The translations under genes were made by a program, and so were the position numbers. Of a stretch of DNA of 35,499 nucleotides, positions 11,844 through 23,134 are shown piece by piece; positions within the stretch are counted from its first letter, which is position 1; every line of letters starts with the position of its first letter. Under the pieces are notes generated by a model. It searched no databases, was not told the origin of the DNA, and worked only from the letters and a program-made list of their open reading frames with translations. Location: NCBI GenBank assembly GCA_026770575.1, contig MU657181.1, positions 120,481 to 155,979 on the forward strand, given 5' to 3'. The stretch is from Pelagophyceae sp. CCMP2097 (lineage: Eukaryota > Sar > Pelagophyceae).

Positions 11844-12198
11844 GCTCGGCGTGCAAGTTGAGCTACTAGGTCGGGTACCCGCGTACCTCACGTTTTCAGA
11901 AAGATTTTCATAAATTCTGACCCGGACGATCCGTGCGGCCACGGCCGCCGAGGCGCGCGTGGGGCGTCCTCAACATGTCTACGCTGCGCGCGGAGGCCCG
12001 ATGCCACTCGAGGGACCACAACCGTCGAGAGTGCAATGTACAAAGGATTTGTTCCGGAACTTCGAGCTCTCCGCAAAGTTCGAAAGAGAGTTCTTGTTCA
12101 AGTTGTTGGAGTCAACTTGGACGACGCCAACCCCACGATCGACGCGACGTGGCCACCGGTCCCCAGCGTGGCAGCGAGGTCCCTGTCAGGAGCAGCGG
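11844..12198. promoter_or_regulatory. Divergent intergenic promoter region (PGP / FAD oxidoreductase)
   Basis: 355 bp between two start codons that face away from each other. 12030-12130 is lower in GC than the genes. An in-frame ATG at 12001 could extend the oxidoreductase by 66 residues, so the region may include coding sequence. No TATA box is clear. Confidence 0.4.
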
Positions 12199-13311
12199 AT
12201 GGCGGTCCTGGACTGGCTGTGCGTGGGCGGCGGGCCGTGCGGGACGATTGCCGTCGGGGCGCTGCTGGACCGCGGTTCTACCGTAGCATGGGTCGACCAA
12301 CGCAAATGGGCCGACATGGGCCGCCTCGGCACTTATTCCTCGGTGCCCTCGAACACGCGCAACGACCGCATCTGCGCCGCGTTTGAGGCTTTAAACGCCT
12401 TTGAATTCGCGGAAGCGCAGAAAAAGCGCGCCGCGCGCGGCGAGGCCACGCTGAGTGCCGCAAATCCGCTGTCGACTTCGGACCTCGCGCTCGCCGTCGA
12501 CGCTTTAAGCGACGCGAGCGCGGCCATGCGAAAATCCGGCCGCCTAAATCTCGCCGAGGACGGCGTCCAAGTCGAATCTTTGGACCGCACCGATGGCGTT
12601 TGGGTCGCCGCGTGCAAAAAGGGCGAAATCACCTTCGAGGTGCGGGCGCGCCACGTCGCGCTGGCCACGGGCGCCGCGCCGCGCGGGCCCAGCGCCGAGG
12701 TGGTCAATGCGCTAAAGGCCGCGGGCATCGAGGTGCTCGAATTCGACAGCGTCGTGGCGCCGGCGCGCGCCGCCGAGGCGGCGCTCTCCGGCGTCCGGTT
12801 CGCCGTCATCGGCGGGTCACACTCGGGCATGCTCGCCGCGCGCAACGTCCTCGCGCGGCACGAGGACAACTCGGTTTTGGTCGTGTCCAACAGCCCGCTC
12901 AAGTTTGCGGAAGAGCGCGAAAATTACATCAAGTTCGACGGCACGGGCCTCAAGGGCGACGTCGCGGCGTGGGCTCGCGCGCCCAACGATCGGCTTCGCT
13001 TCGACATTCACCGCTACAACGATTTAGACCTCATCGAAAAGCTCAGACGGGAAAGTATTTCGGCGGCCGTCTTCACAATCGGCTTCGTGCAGAGCCGCAC
13101 CGTGGCGCTCGCCGGGAACGGGCAACACGACGGCCGCACGGGGCGCCTCGCTCCGGGCCTCGTCGGCCTCGGCATCGGCTACCCGGAATTTTGGACAGAC
13201 GAGGAAGGGTACACCGAGCCGCGCGTCGGCTTCGTCCTCCACTTCCTCGCCCACTGCAGACGCGCCATCGACGCCGCCGAGGCTCCAGAGGCCGTCGGGG
13301 ACAACCAGTAA
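12199..13311 (+). CDS. FAD/NAD(P)-dependent oxidoreductase, two Rossmann motifs
   Basis: A single open exon of 370 aa from ATG 12199; an in-frame ATG at 12001 is an alternative start. The N terminus is an FAD-type dinucleotide fold: LCVGGGPCGTIAVGALLDRG, followed by the acidic end of beta-2 in VAWVDQRK. A second dinucleotide site is VIGGSHSGMLAARNVL at about residue 200, as in two-domain flavoprotein monooxygenases and pyridine-nucleotide-disulfide reductases. A conserved-looking VALATGAAP segment precedes it, as in FMO-like enzymes. I see no redox-active CxxC pair and no membrane helix, so a cytosolic flavin monooxygenase-like enzyme is the best guess; the substrate is unknown. The upstream residues encoded by 12001-12198 are composition-wise unlike the rest, which is why I prefer 12199. 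The gene ends 112 bp from the convergent ZRANB3 gene. Confidence 0.75.
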   Translation: MAVLDWLCVGGGPCGTIAVGALLDRGSTVAWVDQRKWADMGRLGTYSSVPSNTRNDRICAAFEALNAFEFAEAQKKRAARGEATLSAANPLSTSDLALAVDALSDASAAMRKSGRLNLAEDGVQVESLDRTDGVWVAACKKGEITFEVRARHVALATGAAPRGPSAEVVNALKAAGIEVLEFDSVVAPARAAEAALSGVRFAVIGGSHSGMLAARNVLARHEDNSVLVVSNSPLKFAEERENYIKFDGTGLKGDVAAWARAPNDRLRFDIHRYNDLDLIEKLRRESISAAVFTIGFVQSRTVALAGNGQHDGRTGRLAPGLVGLGIGYPEFWTDEEGYTEPRVGFVLHFLAHCRRAIDAAEAPEAVGDNQ

Positions 13312-13412
13312 CATATTATCGTGAATCGCGCCCCAGGCGTCGTGGCGCGGTCGCGGGCGCCGGGGACTGCCAGTAACATTTATCGTGTATCGTGGCCAGG
13401 GCGTCATCGCGC
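13297..13412. repeat. Imperfect tandem duplication spanning a stop codon and 3' region
   Basis: About 50 bp beginning GGGGAC..CCAGTAACAT.TTATCGTG.ATCG is present twice, with a period of about 65 bp (starts near 13297 and 13362). The first copy includes the TAA stop of the oxidoreductase. It lies between two convergent genes and could carry 3'-end processing signals for either. Confidence 0.6.
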
Positions 13413-13423
13413 TGGGCGCCGCC

Positions 13424-16400
13424 TCATCTCGGCTTGAAGAGCGTGCGGATGTCCCTGGTGTTGGTTGCCGCCGCCGAGTCCTTTTTCAGCTTGAGGCGGC
13501 TTTGAAGTGCAGCCGTCTCCACAATGTGGCAGGGCCTGCGTACGACCAATCAGCTTGGGACGAATCTCGCGTCGATTGCGTGCACAGAGGCCAGCCCTCG
13601 GGGGACGCACACGCAGAGCGTCCTAAAGTTGTAGAGGGAGCAGAGGCCACCGCCCTCGATGACAGGCAGAATGTGGTCCGCCTGCCAGAACTGACCCTCG
13701 ACGGGCTCCGTCAGCCGGCGGTCCTTGGCGCCGCGGCCGCGAGGCGCAAAGCCCGGCGTGGCCATCAACACGCGGAGCCGCTCCGGCGGCTCGAGCGCGC
13801 GGACTCTGGTGTAGAGAGCGTGCGCGTCCAAGCCGCATTTTGCGCAGACGCCGTGCTCCAGCGCGAAGAGCCGGCTCCGCACCGCCTTGGAGTTGTTCGG
13901 CCGCCGGATCGCGTACTCGCCCGCGCAGCCCCAGGAGCAAAACTCGGCGGCGGCCTCGGCAGCCGCGGGCCGCGCCGCGCCTTCGAGCGCCTTTTCGCAC
14001 CAGCCGCACGCGCGCGCCGCCGCGCCGCCGTCCGCGGCGTCGCCGCCGCTCGGCCGAGCGCGCTTCGCTGGCCGCTCGACGCCGCGGTCGAAGCAGGGCT
14101 CAGCGGCGGCGGCGCGGTCCTCGTCGCGGAGGCGCGCGAGCGCGGCGGCGAGGGGCAGGCGCACGGCGCGGTTCGAGAGCTGCTCGCGCTCGATGGCGCG
14201 GAGGCCGATCCACTCGCTGAGGAACCGCGCAATCGCGGCCAGCGCGCCGCGGTCCGCGACGTTGGACACGGCCGCGAGGCGGTCCGCGACGACGCGCCCG
14301 CCCTCGATGACATCGCGCGGGTCGAACGTCGTCTCAAACGTGTCGGGCACCGTGCCCTCCGCCGCGTCCGCGGCGCCCTCGGCGGCACGCTGGCGGCGCA
14401 CCTGGACGCGGCCCGTGTTGAGGCTCACGACAAACTCGAGGAGCGGCTCCGCCGGAGCCGCGACGTCCGGCGGAGCTGCGTCGCGTCGCCGCCGCGCATC
14501 CCGCGGGGCGACGTCGCCGCCGATGTCCTTGGACGCGTCGCACGCGCTGCACCGCGTCAAAGCGGCCTCGTTCTCGAGCGTGCAGCGCGGGCACCGCCAC
14601 GCTCCCGCCGCCTCGTCGTCCGACGAGTCGGCGAGGTCGAGGGCGTCGTCGACGGACGTGCCGCCCGACGACCGCCGGCTCGCCGTCGACGCTCTCTTGC
14701 ACACAGGCGGAGGAGGCGCAGCGGCCGCTGCAGGCGCGGCAGCGGCAGCGGGTGCAGCAGCAGCAGGCGCAGGGGGAGCGGCGGCGGCAGCGACCGGTGC
14801 GGCTGCGGGGGGAGCGGCGGCGGCGGCGGCCGGTGCGGCTGCGGCTTTCTTCTTGGCGGCGGCCCCGGCGAAGAAGGAACGGATGTCACCCTTGACAATT
14901 TTCTCGACGCGCTTGCCACTCGGTGCCTGGTCGGCGAAGAACATGGTCAGCGCCGACTCCTCGGACTTGACGCCCTGCTCAGAGTCCGTCGCCCCAAGCG
15001 AAGCGTTGCTCTCGCCGTTGAGAGTGGCGCCGACGACGCTGACCTTTCCCGCGATTGCGCGCCAGAGGGCCATGTCCACGGAGAGCGCTTCGTCGCGGAT
15101 GACCAAATAGTAAACGTTGACGGCGCGGTGCTGGCCGATGCGGTGCGCGCGGTCCTCGGCCTGCACGAGCATGCCCGGCGTCCAGTGCAGCTCGGCGAAT
15201 ACCTACATCGTCTATAAAGGGCGCCCTCGGGACGGCGCGCCTGACTTACGACGGCGTCGGCCGCCGTCAGCGTCAGGCCCTGCCCCGCGGCGGTCACGCT
15301 GAGCAGCGCGACGCGGACGGCCGGGTCGCGCTGGAACTTGTCCACGAGGCGCTGCCGCTCCGACGCGGGCGTCGACCCGTCGATGCGGATGAAGCCCGCG
15401 CCGGCGCCGCGCGCGAGCTCGGCCTCGATGCCGTCGAGGACGGCGAGGTGGTGCGCGAAGACGAGGATCTTCGCCGTCGCCGAGCCCTCAAGGAGCTCCT
15501 GCACCTGAGGCCGGCCCCGCGTCTCACCGAGGCGGCCCGACGGCATTTTGGAATGTCTCGAATCCTCACGAAGAGCGACGCGCCGTTGACCTTGGCCAGC
15601 CCCGACGCCTGCCACGCGGCCAGGAGCGCGCTGTTCTTCTCGCCGCGCAGCGACCACGCGTTTTCGCCCGACGCAAACGCCTCCTTGACGGCCTGCGCGC
15701 GACCGGTCCGCGGCGGCGGCGCGGCGGCGGCCCGCGGAGCCGCACCGCCGAGGCGTCGCCGAGCTTGGCGACGGCGGCCTTGGACGCGGCCGCCGTCGCC
15801 TCGACGGCGACGAGCTGCCGGCGTTTGGCGGGCAGCTGCGAGAGCACGTCCGACTTGAGGCGGCGGACCATGATCGTCGCGAGCGTCTCGTGGAGCCTAG
15901 GGCGGCCAGCGTCGCCCCCGGCGCCCCCGGGCCTCTAACCGCGCCCCCGCGCCCGCTCCCCCGCGCCCACGCCGTTTACGGCGCGCCCCCGGTCCGTGTT
16001 TTCCCGTCGCCGCGGGCGCGGCGCGGCGCTCTGCGGCGTTGGAGCTCCCGCTCGTGTCCCAGCCGAAGCGGCCGCGGTGCGCGTTGCAGTACTTTTTCGA
16101 AAACGCGGCAAAGGTGTCTACTAGGCCCGGGCTCAGCGCCTCGAGCTGCGGGTAGAGCTCGACGGGCCGCGCCAGCGCGGGCGTGCCGCTCAGCAGCACC
16201 AGGCGCTTCGCCCGCTTCAAGATGGGCAGGATGAGCTTGGTGCGCTGCGAGTCGCGCGTGCGCAGGTAGTGCGACTCGTCGACGATGATGACGCCAAAGT
16301 TGCGCCGCACGATGGCGTCGACGACCGTGGCGCCGTTGGCGAAGAGAGAGTACGTGGCGATGACCTGCGTCGCGGATGGCGGCGACGACGGCGGTCTTTC

Positions 16401-16929
16401 CCTGGCGTTTCTCGAACGCCGAGCTTGGGGAGCTCGGAGCTGAGGAGGTGCACGTCGGCTCGCGACTCTTGTTTCCTCCGTCGGTCCCGTGCCGGCCCTG
16501 GTTTCCGGCCCCGGCGCGGGCGCGTGCAATCTTGGCGCACTTGCGGCTGACGGCCTCAATGTCGGACCGGCCCTTGACAACGGAGAGGTCCGACGGCGGC
16601 AGCGTGGGCAGCCAGCGCTCGATCTCGTGCGCCCATGTGTAGCGGAGCGACGCCGGGCAGATGACCAGCGCCGGCCACTCGGAACCGTACTGGCACGCGA
16701 GGCAAATGGCCTGGATCGACTTGCCGCTAGTGTGGGACAGCGCTCGGCTCGCGCGCCACCGAGTCCAATGGCAAGGCGGGGAAGAGGCGGCTCACCAGCC
16801 CATCTCGTCTGCGATCAAAACGCGGCCGTCGACGGAGAGGCCAAAGTCGACGCCCTCGCGCTGGAACGGCATCATCTTGCCGCGCACGCTCGCGTACGCC
16901 TGCGCCGCGTCGAACGCGCCGCCGCTCAT
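13424..16929 (-). CDS. ZRANB3: ZRANB3-like SNF2 annealing helicase with NZF finger and HNH nuclease
   Basis: Minus-strand exons: 16929-16796, 16726 to about 16541, about 16401 (or 16364) to 16030, 15896-15743, 15692-15570, 15504-15250, 15202-13611, 13535-13424. Total about 960-975 aa. SNF2 motifs: DEMGCGKSIQA (I), VDESHYLR (DESH box), LLSGTPALARP (III), AAGQGLTLTAADAVV (V) and QAEDRAHRIGQ (VI). Downstream are a PIP box (GDIRSFFAG), an Ala/Pro-rich linker, an NZF finger WRCPRCT...RCSACD (CX2CX10CX2C), the ZRANB3-type substrate-recognition region, a Cys-rich treble clef, and an HNH motif (ADHILPVIEGGG...LCVPCH). The known orthologue is recruited to stalled forks by PCNA and K63-ubiquitin, remodels forks and cuts branched DNA. 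The junction at 13611/13535 is fixed because it restores LCVPCH. One intron appears to use GC at its donor, and the junction near 16400-16550 is unresolved. Confidence 0.93.
15897..16029 (-). other. Candidate GC-AG intron in the ZRANB3-like gene
   Basis: 133 bp. On the minus strand the exon ends ..AACGCCGCAGA, the intron starts GCGCCG and ends CCTAG, and the next exon starts GCTCCACGAG. This junction gives SNAAELHETLATIMVRRL, which lines up with the family without gaps. The nearest GT donor (GTAAAC at 15979) leaves the wrong frame. Confidence 0.6.
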
Positions 16930-17446
16930 CCTCAGCTGCGCCAAAACCACAATTTATGAATCGCCAAAACAAAGTTAAAATCGAAAAATATAATAATATT
17001 TTAATAAAATCTCAACTGTCCAGAGGAACGCCCGCCGTTTCATCGCACGTGCATTTCTAGAGGACGTGCCCAGCAGAGGCGCTGAGCCTCGCGACCCACT
17101 CATATACCTTGCCCCGACACCCTTCTTAATTGCGCGCTCCCCCGAGGCTGCTCGAGCATAGTGCATCTCCGCTGAGCACAGGTCGGCATACTGCCCCCGC
17201 CCCCGGGCCGGCGTCGATCAAAACTTTGGCTTGAGAAAGCAATAGGTTCCGATCAAATCTTTGGCTTGGGAAAGCAAAGTTTCGAAGTTGCTCTCGGCGT
17301 CGTTTACGTTGCCGCTTCCGCGCAGCGCGTCGAGTTGCGGCCTCGTTGGATGACAGCGGCGGCGCCGCGCTCCATTGCAGTCGGGCCGCGCGGCCGGCGC
17401 CTAGACGGCGGCGAGCGGCGGCGCCGACGACCTTGACGACGGCGCG
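16930..17446. promoter_or_regulatory. Divergent promoter region (ZRANB3 / CCP1)
   Basis: 517 bp between divergent start codons. 16948-17012 is strikingly AT-rich for this window (AAAATATAATAATATTTTAA) and lies just upstream of the ZRANB3 start; it could provide TATA-like elements on either strand. Near 17215-17275 the motif AAA(A/T)CTTTGGCTT(G/T)(A/G)GAAAGCAA occurs twice, about 41 bp apart. Nothing coding is seen. Confidence 0.5.
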
Positions 17447-20400
17447 ATGATCGTCGGCGGCCGAGCGGCCATGATCGTCGGCGCGGCGTCGCCCCTGAAC
17501 CGCGTCCACGAGATCCTCCAGCGCATGCGCGAGCAGATCCACCACGTCGAGAGCCTCAAGATGTCCCGCCGACCCCGCGTCCGTTCACACTCGCAAAGGG
17601 CCGGGCGTGGGCCCGAGCGCGGCCTTTGCGCCCCCCCCGACGCCGGCTCTGAAGGTGCTGCGGCGTGCTCGCGATCCTGTCGCGCGACGAGGCGAACAAG
17701 CTCCTCATCGCGCGCGACGGCCTCCGCCTCTTGCGTTCGATGATGGACCAACACGCGGCGCGTGCGGACCTGCTCGAGGCGGCGTGCGACCTGCTCTGGG
17801 CCCTGGCCTTTAACAACGCGCTGCTGAAGGAGGTCATCGGCCGCCAGGGCGGCATCGCCGCCATCGTGCACGGCATGAAGATGCACCCCGCTAACGCCGA
17901 TTTCCTCAAATCCGCATGCGGCGCGCTCTCCAACATGTGCGCCGCGCCTCTTCCGAGCGCCGCGGGCCCGAGGCTTGTGTAGGTGCCAGAACGTGCCGAA
18001 CCAGGACCTCATCTCGCAGCACGGCGGCGTGCCCTGCCTCCTGCGCGTGCTGCGCGACCACCGCGCCGACGTCGTGCTGCTGCCCTTTGCCTTTGACGCG
18101 CTGGCGAGCCTCATCGTCGGCAACGCCGGCAACGCGACGCAGCTCTCGGCCCTCGGCGCCGCCGACGCCGCCTTGGCCGCGCTCCACGACCACGCCTCCT
18201 GCGACGACCTCGCAAAGTCCGCCTGCCACGCCCTCGCCATCCTCAGCGACACGCGCGGCGAGGGCGCCAAGATCGCCGCCGGCGGCGGCGTCGGCATCTT
18301 GCTGCCCGTGCTGCAGAGACATCCGCGCCACGTCGACCTCCACCGCGTCGGCGCTGTCGTGCTGCTCAGGATGCTCCAAGAGGCGCCCGTCGCGGCGGAC
18401 ATCGTGCGTCCCAGTACCGCAGACTTCTTTTCGAAACGCGTGATAGGCGCGCGGCGGCGGCGTGCCGCTGATGTTGCTCGTCGTGCGGTTCCAGCTCGCC
18501 GAAGTGGAGACCGTCGCAGCAGCGTGCCACATTCTCTACAGCATCACGCACGACGACGCGCTCCGAGGGCCCCCGGCAATTGATCTCGAGGCCCAGCTGC
18601 GGACGCCGTTTCTGCGCGGCGGCATCGTCGCCGCGGCCGCGAACGTGCCAGACGAAACCGCCGCCGCCGTCGGCGCCCTCGTCCTCGTCCTCGACCGCCA
18701 CGCCGCGCGCCGCGACGCACGGACCCGCGCCGCGCACTCGGGGCGGCACAGAGTTGGAAAACAGAGTTGGGACGCCCGGACGGTGGTTCCGCGGAACGGG
18801 CCCGCCAGCGCGCGCGGCTAGGTGGCGCGCGCCTGCGTCCGGTCAATCTCGAACCTGTGCCGGTCGCCTTCGATTCTGGCGACGCTCGGCGGGCTTGGGG
18901 TCGCAGACTGTATGCTGCGCGTCGTCGACGCGCACCCGCACGCGCGAGACGTCGTCGACGCCGCCATCAAGATGGTAAAGGCGCTCGACGCCGCCGACGC
19001 GCAACCAGCCGACGCCGCGCGCGCGCGCACCGCCGACGCGGCGGCCGCCGCGGCGCCCGACGCCTCGGAGCGAAGCACGCCCAAGCGCGGCGCGAGCCCG
19101 CCGGCCATTTCGGCGCGGTGCGCCGTCTCCGTCGCAGGCGTGCCGGGCCTGCTGCACTGCGTCAAGGCGCGGCCGCTGGATTACGATCTCGCGGCGCTGG
19201 CTTTCGATACGCTCGCCGCGCTCGTCGGCACGGCCGTCGTCGGCGCCGCCGGTGCCGCGCGCGCGGCGGCGGCGGCGTCGTCGCCGCCGCGGCCGCCCGA
19301 CGACGGCTCGCGATCGCTGTCGTCGGGCGACCGCGCCGGCCGCGCCGACGACGCACCGTCACGCGCGCCGTCGCCGGTCGACGGCGACGCGGGCGCGTAC
19401 CCCGAGTGGGAGCGCGAGGGTGTTAAGGTCTGCCTCAACTGGGCCAAGCTGCAGGTACAAGGCCCCGCCAAGGCGACCGCGCCGGGCAAGCCGGGCGCGA
19501 GCCCGTCCAAGGCGTCTGGCCTGGCTCCCGCCCGCGTCGCGTTCGCCGCCCACGCAAAATCGTCGACGCGTTCGATTGCCTCGATGGCGTCGACGTCGTC
19601 GCGTAACGCCGGCGCCGCGCCGCCGCGCGACGGCGCCGCGTTTGCAGCCCTGGCGTCCATGTGCGCCTTCCTGGCAGGCTTCGCCGCGCACGGCCCGGCG
19701 TCGGCTGCAAAGCTGAAAACCCGGACCCTCCGCAAGGACGGCGCCGGGGCGGCATAGACGCCGGTCAGCGAACCTGTCGTTTCTAGGTACGGCTCCGCCT
19801 GCGCCGGTGCGCTCGTCGTCCTCGAGGCGCCCGCGGCGGTGCTCGACCTGGAGCGGCAGCTCGAGCGGCAGCTCGAGGCGGCCAACGCCGACGCCGAATG
19901 CGACGGGGCTTCGGCGACGCAGCGCGCCGCCCGCGCCGCGGCCGCATGCGAGGCCGTCGCGGCGTCGGCGCGCGCGCACGCCGCCGTGCAGCGGCTCCTG
20001 GCGCTCATCTCACCCGACGACTGCAGCGGCGCTGGCAAACGCCAGTCGTTTGACACCGCCGACGTGGCCGACGCGGCCGGCGCGGCAGGCGACGCCGAAA
20101 GCGCCGGAGGCGAGACGCGCGCGGGGCGGCGGGCGGACGACGGCGCGGCGGGCGGCGAGGCCGCGGCGGGGGGCGAGTCCGCGGCGGACGCCGCGGGCGA
20201 CGCGGCGGCGCCGGACGCTGCTGCTGCCCGGCAGACGCCAGCGGGGCGACGGCCGCGGCAGCTGCACCCGCTGGCGGACGCGCCGGCGTCTGCGCGGCTG
20301 TGCGCGGCGCCGCCGCCCTACGCTGAGTGGGTCGTCGCCGGCGGCGTCTCGCCCGGCTTCAACGCCGCCGCCGCCGCACGCGACGTGGTGGCGCGCGACG

Positions 20401-22902
20401 CGGCGGCGCGCGACGCGCAGGGCAGCCCCGGCCCGCCGGTTCCGTTTATGTCGGCGGCCGAGCTGGCGCAGCGGGTGCAGAAGCAGCTCGTGAGCATCCA
20501 GCAGCGGCAGGAGGCTGCGCAGGCGCAGCCGCGCATGCACGTGGCGTACGTTTGCGGGACGGCCGCGGGCAAGGGCCTCGAGTCAAAGGTCCCCGCGCCG
20601 CTGCCCTACGTCGTGCCCGAGGGCGGCGCCGGCGCGAAATTCGCGCACACCATCTCCTTCGACGCCGCGTAAACCCGCCGCGTCGGCGAACCCTGTTGGC
20701 CGAATACCGCCTCGACGCCGCCCTTAGGTTCGAGTCGGGCAACCTGCTGAGGGCGGTGCAGGTCGGGCCGGCGGAGTACGACCTGTTTTTGCGGTGCGAT
20801 TTGCACACGGAAGGGTACACGCAGTGGTTTTATTTCGCTATCGCGGACGTTTTTGCCGCGGGCGCGTCGGCGCCGCAGCGCGTCAAATTCAACATTTGCA
20901 ACCTGACAAAACCCGACTCGCTCTTCAACATCGGCATGCAGCCCGTGCAGTACTCGTGCGCCGACGCGGCAGAGTCGGGCGCCGGCTGGTGCCGAGCGGG
21001 CACGGAGGTGTGCTACTTTGGAAACGATTATTTGAGGGCGCCGGGCGTCTCCGTGGCCGACGGCGGCGCGACGTACTACACGCTGACCTTTACTTTAGCT
21101 TTTGACCGCAACGAGACGTATCTCGTCGCGCATTCGGTGCCGTACACGTATGCCGACCACAAGCGCCACCTCGCCGCGCTCTTGAAGCCGCCCAGGCGCA
21201 AAAGGGTCGTCCACCACGCCGTTCTCTGCCAGACGCTCGGCGGCAACGACTGCGACGTTTTGACCATCACGAGCGACGAGAACGACGACTCGAAGCGCGA
21301 GGGGAGCCGCGGCTCGTTCGAGAACCGGCCGCAGCGCGAGACGGACGTGGCCACGGGCCTCAACCCGCAGCGGCGCAAGAAGGTCGTCTTCCTGTCGGCG
21401 CGCGTGCACCCGGGCGAGACGCCCGCGAGTTGGATGATGCGCGGCATCATCGACTTTTTAGCGGGAGACTCGCAGACGGCTAAAATCTTGAGGTCGCTCT
21501 TCGTCTTCAAGGTCGTCCCGATGCTCAACCCCGACGGCGTCGTGTACGGCAACAACCGCTGCTCCTTGGCCGGCGTGGATTTGAACAGACAGTGGAAGAA
21601 CGCGACCAAGGCTCTGCACCCGACAATCTTCCACCTCAAAGCCCTCATCAAGGCGGAAAAGGCCCAGCGCGACGTCGCGCTGTTTTGCGACTTGCACGGC
21701 CACTCGCGCAAGCTCAACATCTTCATGTACGGCTGCGACGACAAACGGAAACCCAAACCCAACGTCCGCGTCTTCCCAAAGCTCCTCGCCTGGTCAGACC
21801 TTGGCCGAAAGTACGTCTCATTCGTCGACTGCTCCTTCGCCGTCAAGAAGTCGCGCGAGGGCACGGGCCGCGTCGTCGTCGCGAGAGACTGCGGCGTCGC
21901 CCACGCCTTTACGTCAGACGCCGCGCCTTGTGCAAACGTGGAAAACCAAAACCGTCGCAGAGTCCATCACAGAGGCGGGGTGCACGCCGGGGTTGGCACC
22001 GTACGGAGGCGGGTGCTGGCGGAGTGTCGTTCGACCGCCGCGCCAGGTTGGAGGCGTCGTTCTGCGGCGCTTCATTCGGCGAGCTGAAGAACGTGCACTT
22101 TAACGTCAAGCACCTCCAAGAGGCGGGCCGCGCGCTCTGCGACGCGCTCCTGGACTTTGCGCTGCCCAACCCGCAGCAGCGCGATGGCGTCCTCAAGGCG
22201 TACGCCGCCGCCGCGACGCCCGCCGTCGCGCGGACCTCGTCCAAGAGCCTCGGCACGCCCGCGCCCCGCGCCGGCCCCTCGTTCGACGTCGGCGCCGACG
22301 CGCGCGCCCCAGAGCGGCAGCCGCGCTTCTCCATGGATTCGCGCGGCTTGCCGCCCAAGACGCTCGACGCCGCGCTCGCCTCGCCGCGGCGACGGCCGCT
22401 GCGCGACGCCGCCCCGCACGACGCGCCCGGGACGCACGCCTCGCTCGACGCGAAACCTGCCGCGGCCGCGGCGGAAGACGCCGCCGCCGCGGACGACGCC
22501 GCCGCGGACGACGACGCGGCCGCCGACGACGCGGCTGCGGAAGAGGGCGACGACGTCGGCTCCGATGACTCGGGCGACGACGCCGCGGGCGACGACGCGG
22601 CGGGCGACGTGGTGGCGGGCGACGACGACGACGCGGCGGGGGACGGCGACGCGACGCCGTCGCTAGGCGCGGGCCGCCGCGTGGCCACGGCCGGCCCGCA
22701 GCGGCGCAGAGCCGAGCCGAGCCTCGCGCGCGCGGGCCGGCGCCACTCGACGCCCACCGACGTGTCGGCCGCCGCCATCAAGCCCACGGCGCCGCCGGGC
22801 CGCCGGAAGAGCCCCGTGCCGCCGCCGGGCGGGCGCACCGTCTCCTCCCCGGGGTCCGCCTCCTCCCCGGGGTCCGCCTCGGCGCCGAGTCCGAATTCTT
22901 AA
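17447..22902 (+). CDS. Cytosolic carboxypeptidase, CCP1/AGTPBP1 type (ARM repeats + M14D)
   Basis: Exons 17447-17562, 17655-17936, 17983-18403, 18447 to about 18752, 18822-19699, 19787-20668, 20728-21912, 22047-22902; about 1641 aa. The end of exon 4 is the least certain junction. The N-terminal third is an ARM/HEAT solenoid (ACDLLWALAFNN, ACGALSNMC, ACHALAILSD, CVRSISNLC). The CCP N-domain follows (FESGNLLRAVQV, QWFYFAIADV, FNIGMQPVQYS). The M14 catalytic domain has zinc ligands in HPGETPAS and LHGHSRK, substrate-binding DLNRQW, NPDGVVYG, and the catalytic Glu in LEASFCG, so it looks active. This family removes glutamates from tubulin tails and other acidic C termini. The tail is a long Ala/Asp run, then basic and Pro/Ser-rich. 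An in-frame stop at 17402 supports the chosen start. The start codon is followed 24 bp later by a second Met in a near-repeat. The intron before LEASFCG is 134 bp. Confidence 0.9.
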
Positions 22903-23086
22903 TCTTGATCCCATTTTGCTCACCCGCATCGACGCGCCGATTTCGAGAGTGTGGCCGCGCGACGCCTCGGCGGAGCTCCTAGGCAGCGCGGCCGCGGGGA
23001 CAGCGTCGACGTCGAGTCTGAAGAAGAATCTCTGAAGAAATCGAAAAACAGAAAACATTCGTTGTTCGGGTTGGTCTTCGGGTTGG

Positions 23087-23134
23087 GTCATGGCGTCGAC
23101 GTTGCTCTGTGTCATGGCGTCGACGTTGCTCTGG
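23087..23134 (+). repeat. 24-bp in-frame tandem duplication covering the start codon
   Basis: The unit GTCATGGCGTCGACGTTGCT plus four more bases occurs twice in succession (units starting 23087 and 23111), giving two consecutive Met-Ala-Ser-Thr-Leu-Leu starts at 23090 and 23114 in the same frame. Confidence 0.85.

Noticed and set aside
13385..15217. Plus-strand open frame of about 610 codons opposite ZRANB3
   Set aside because: It lies exactly opposite the NZF/HNH-coding exon and encodes an Arg/Ala/Gly-rich chain with no motif. It is a shadow of a conserved gene.
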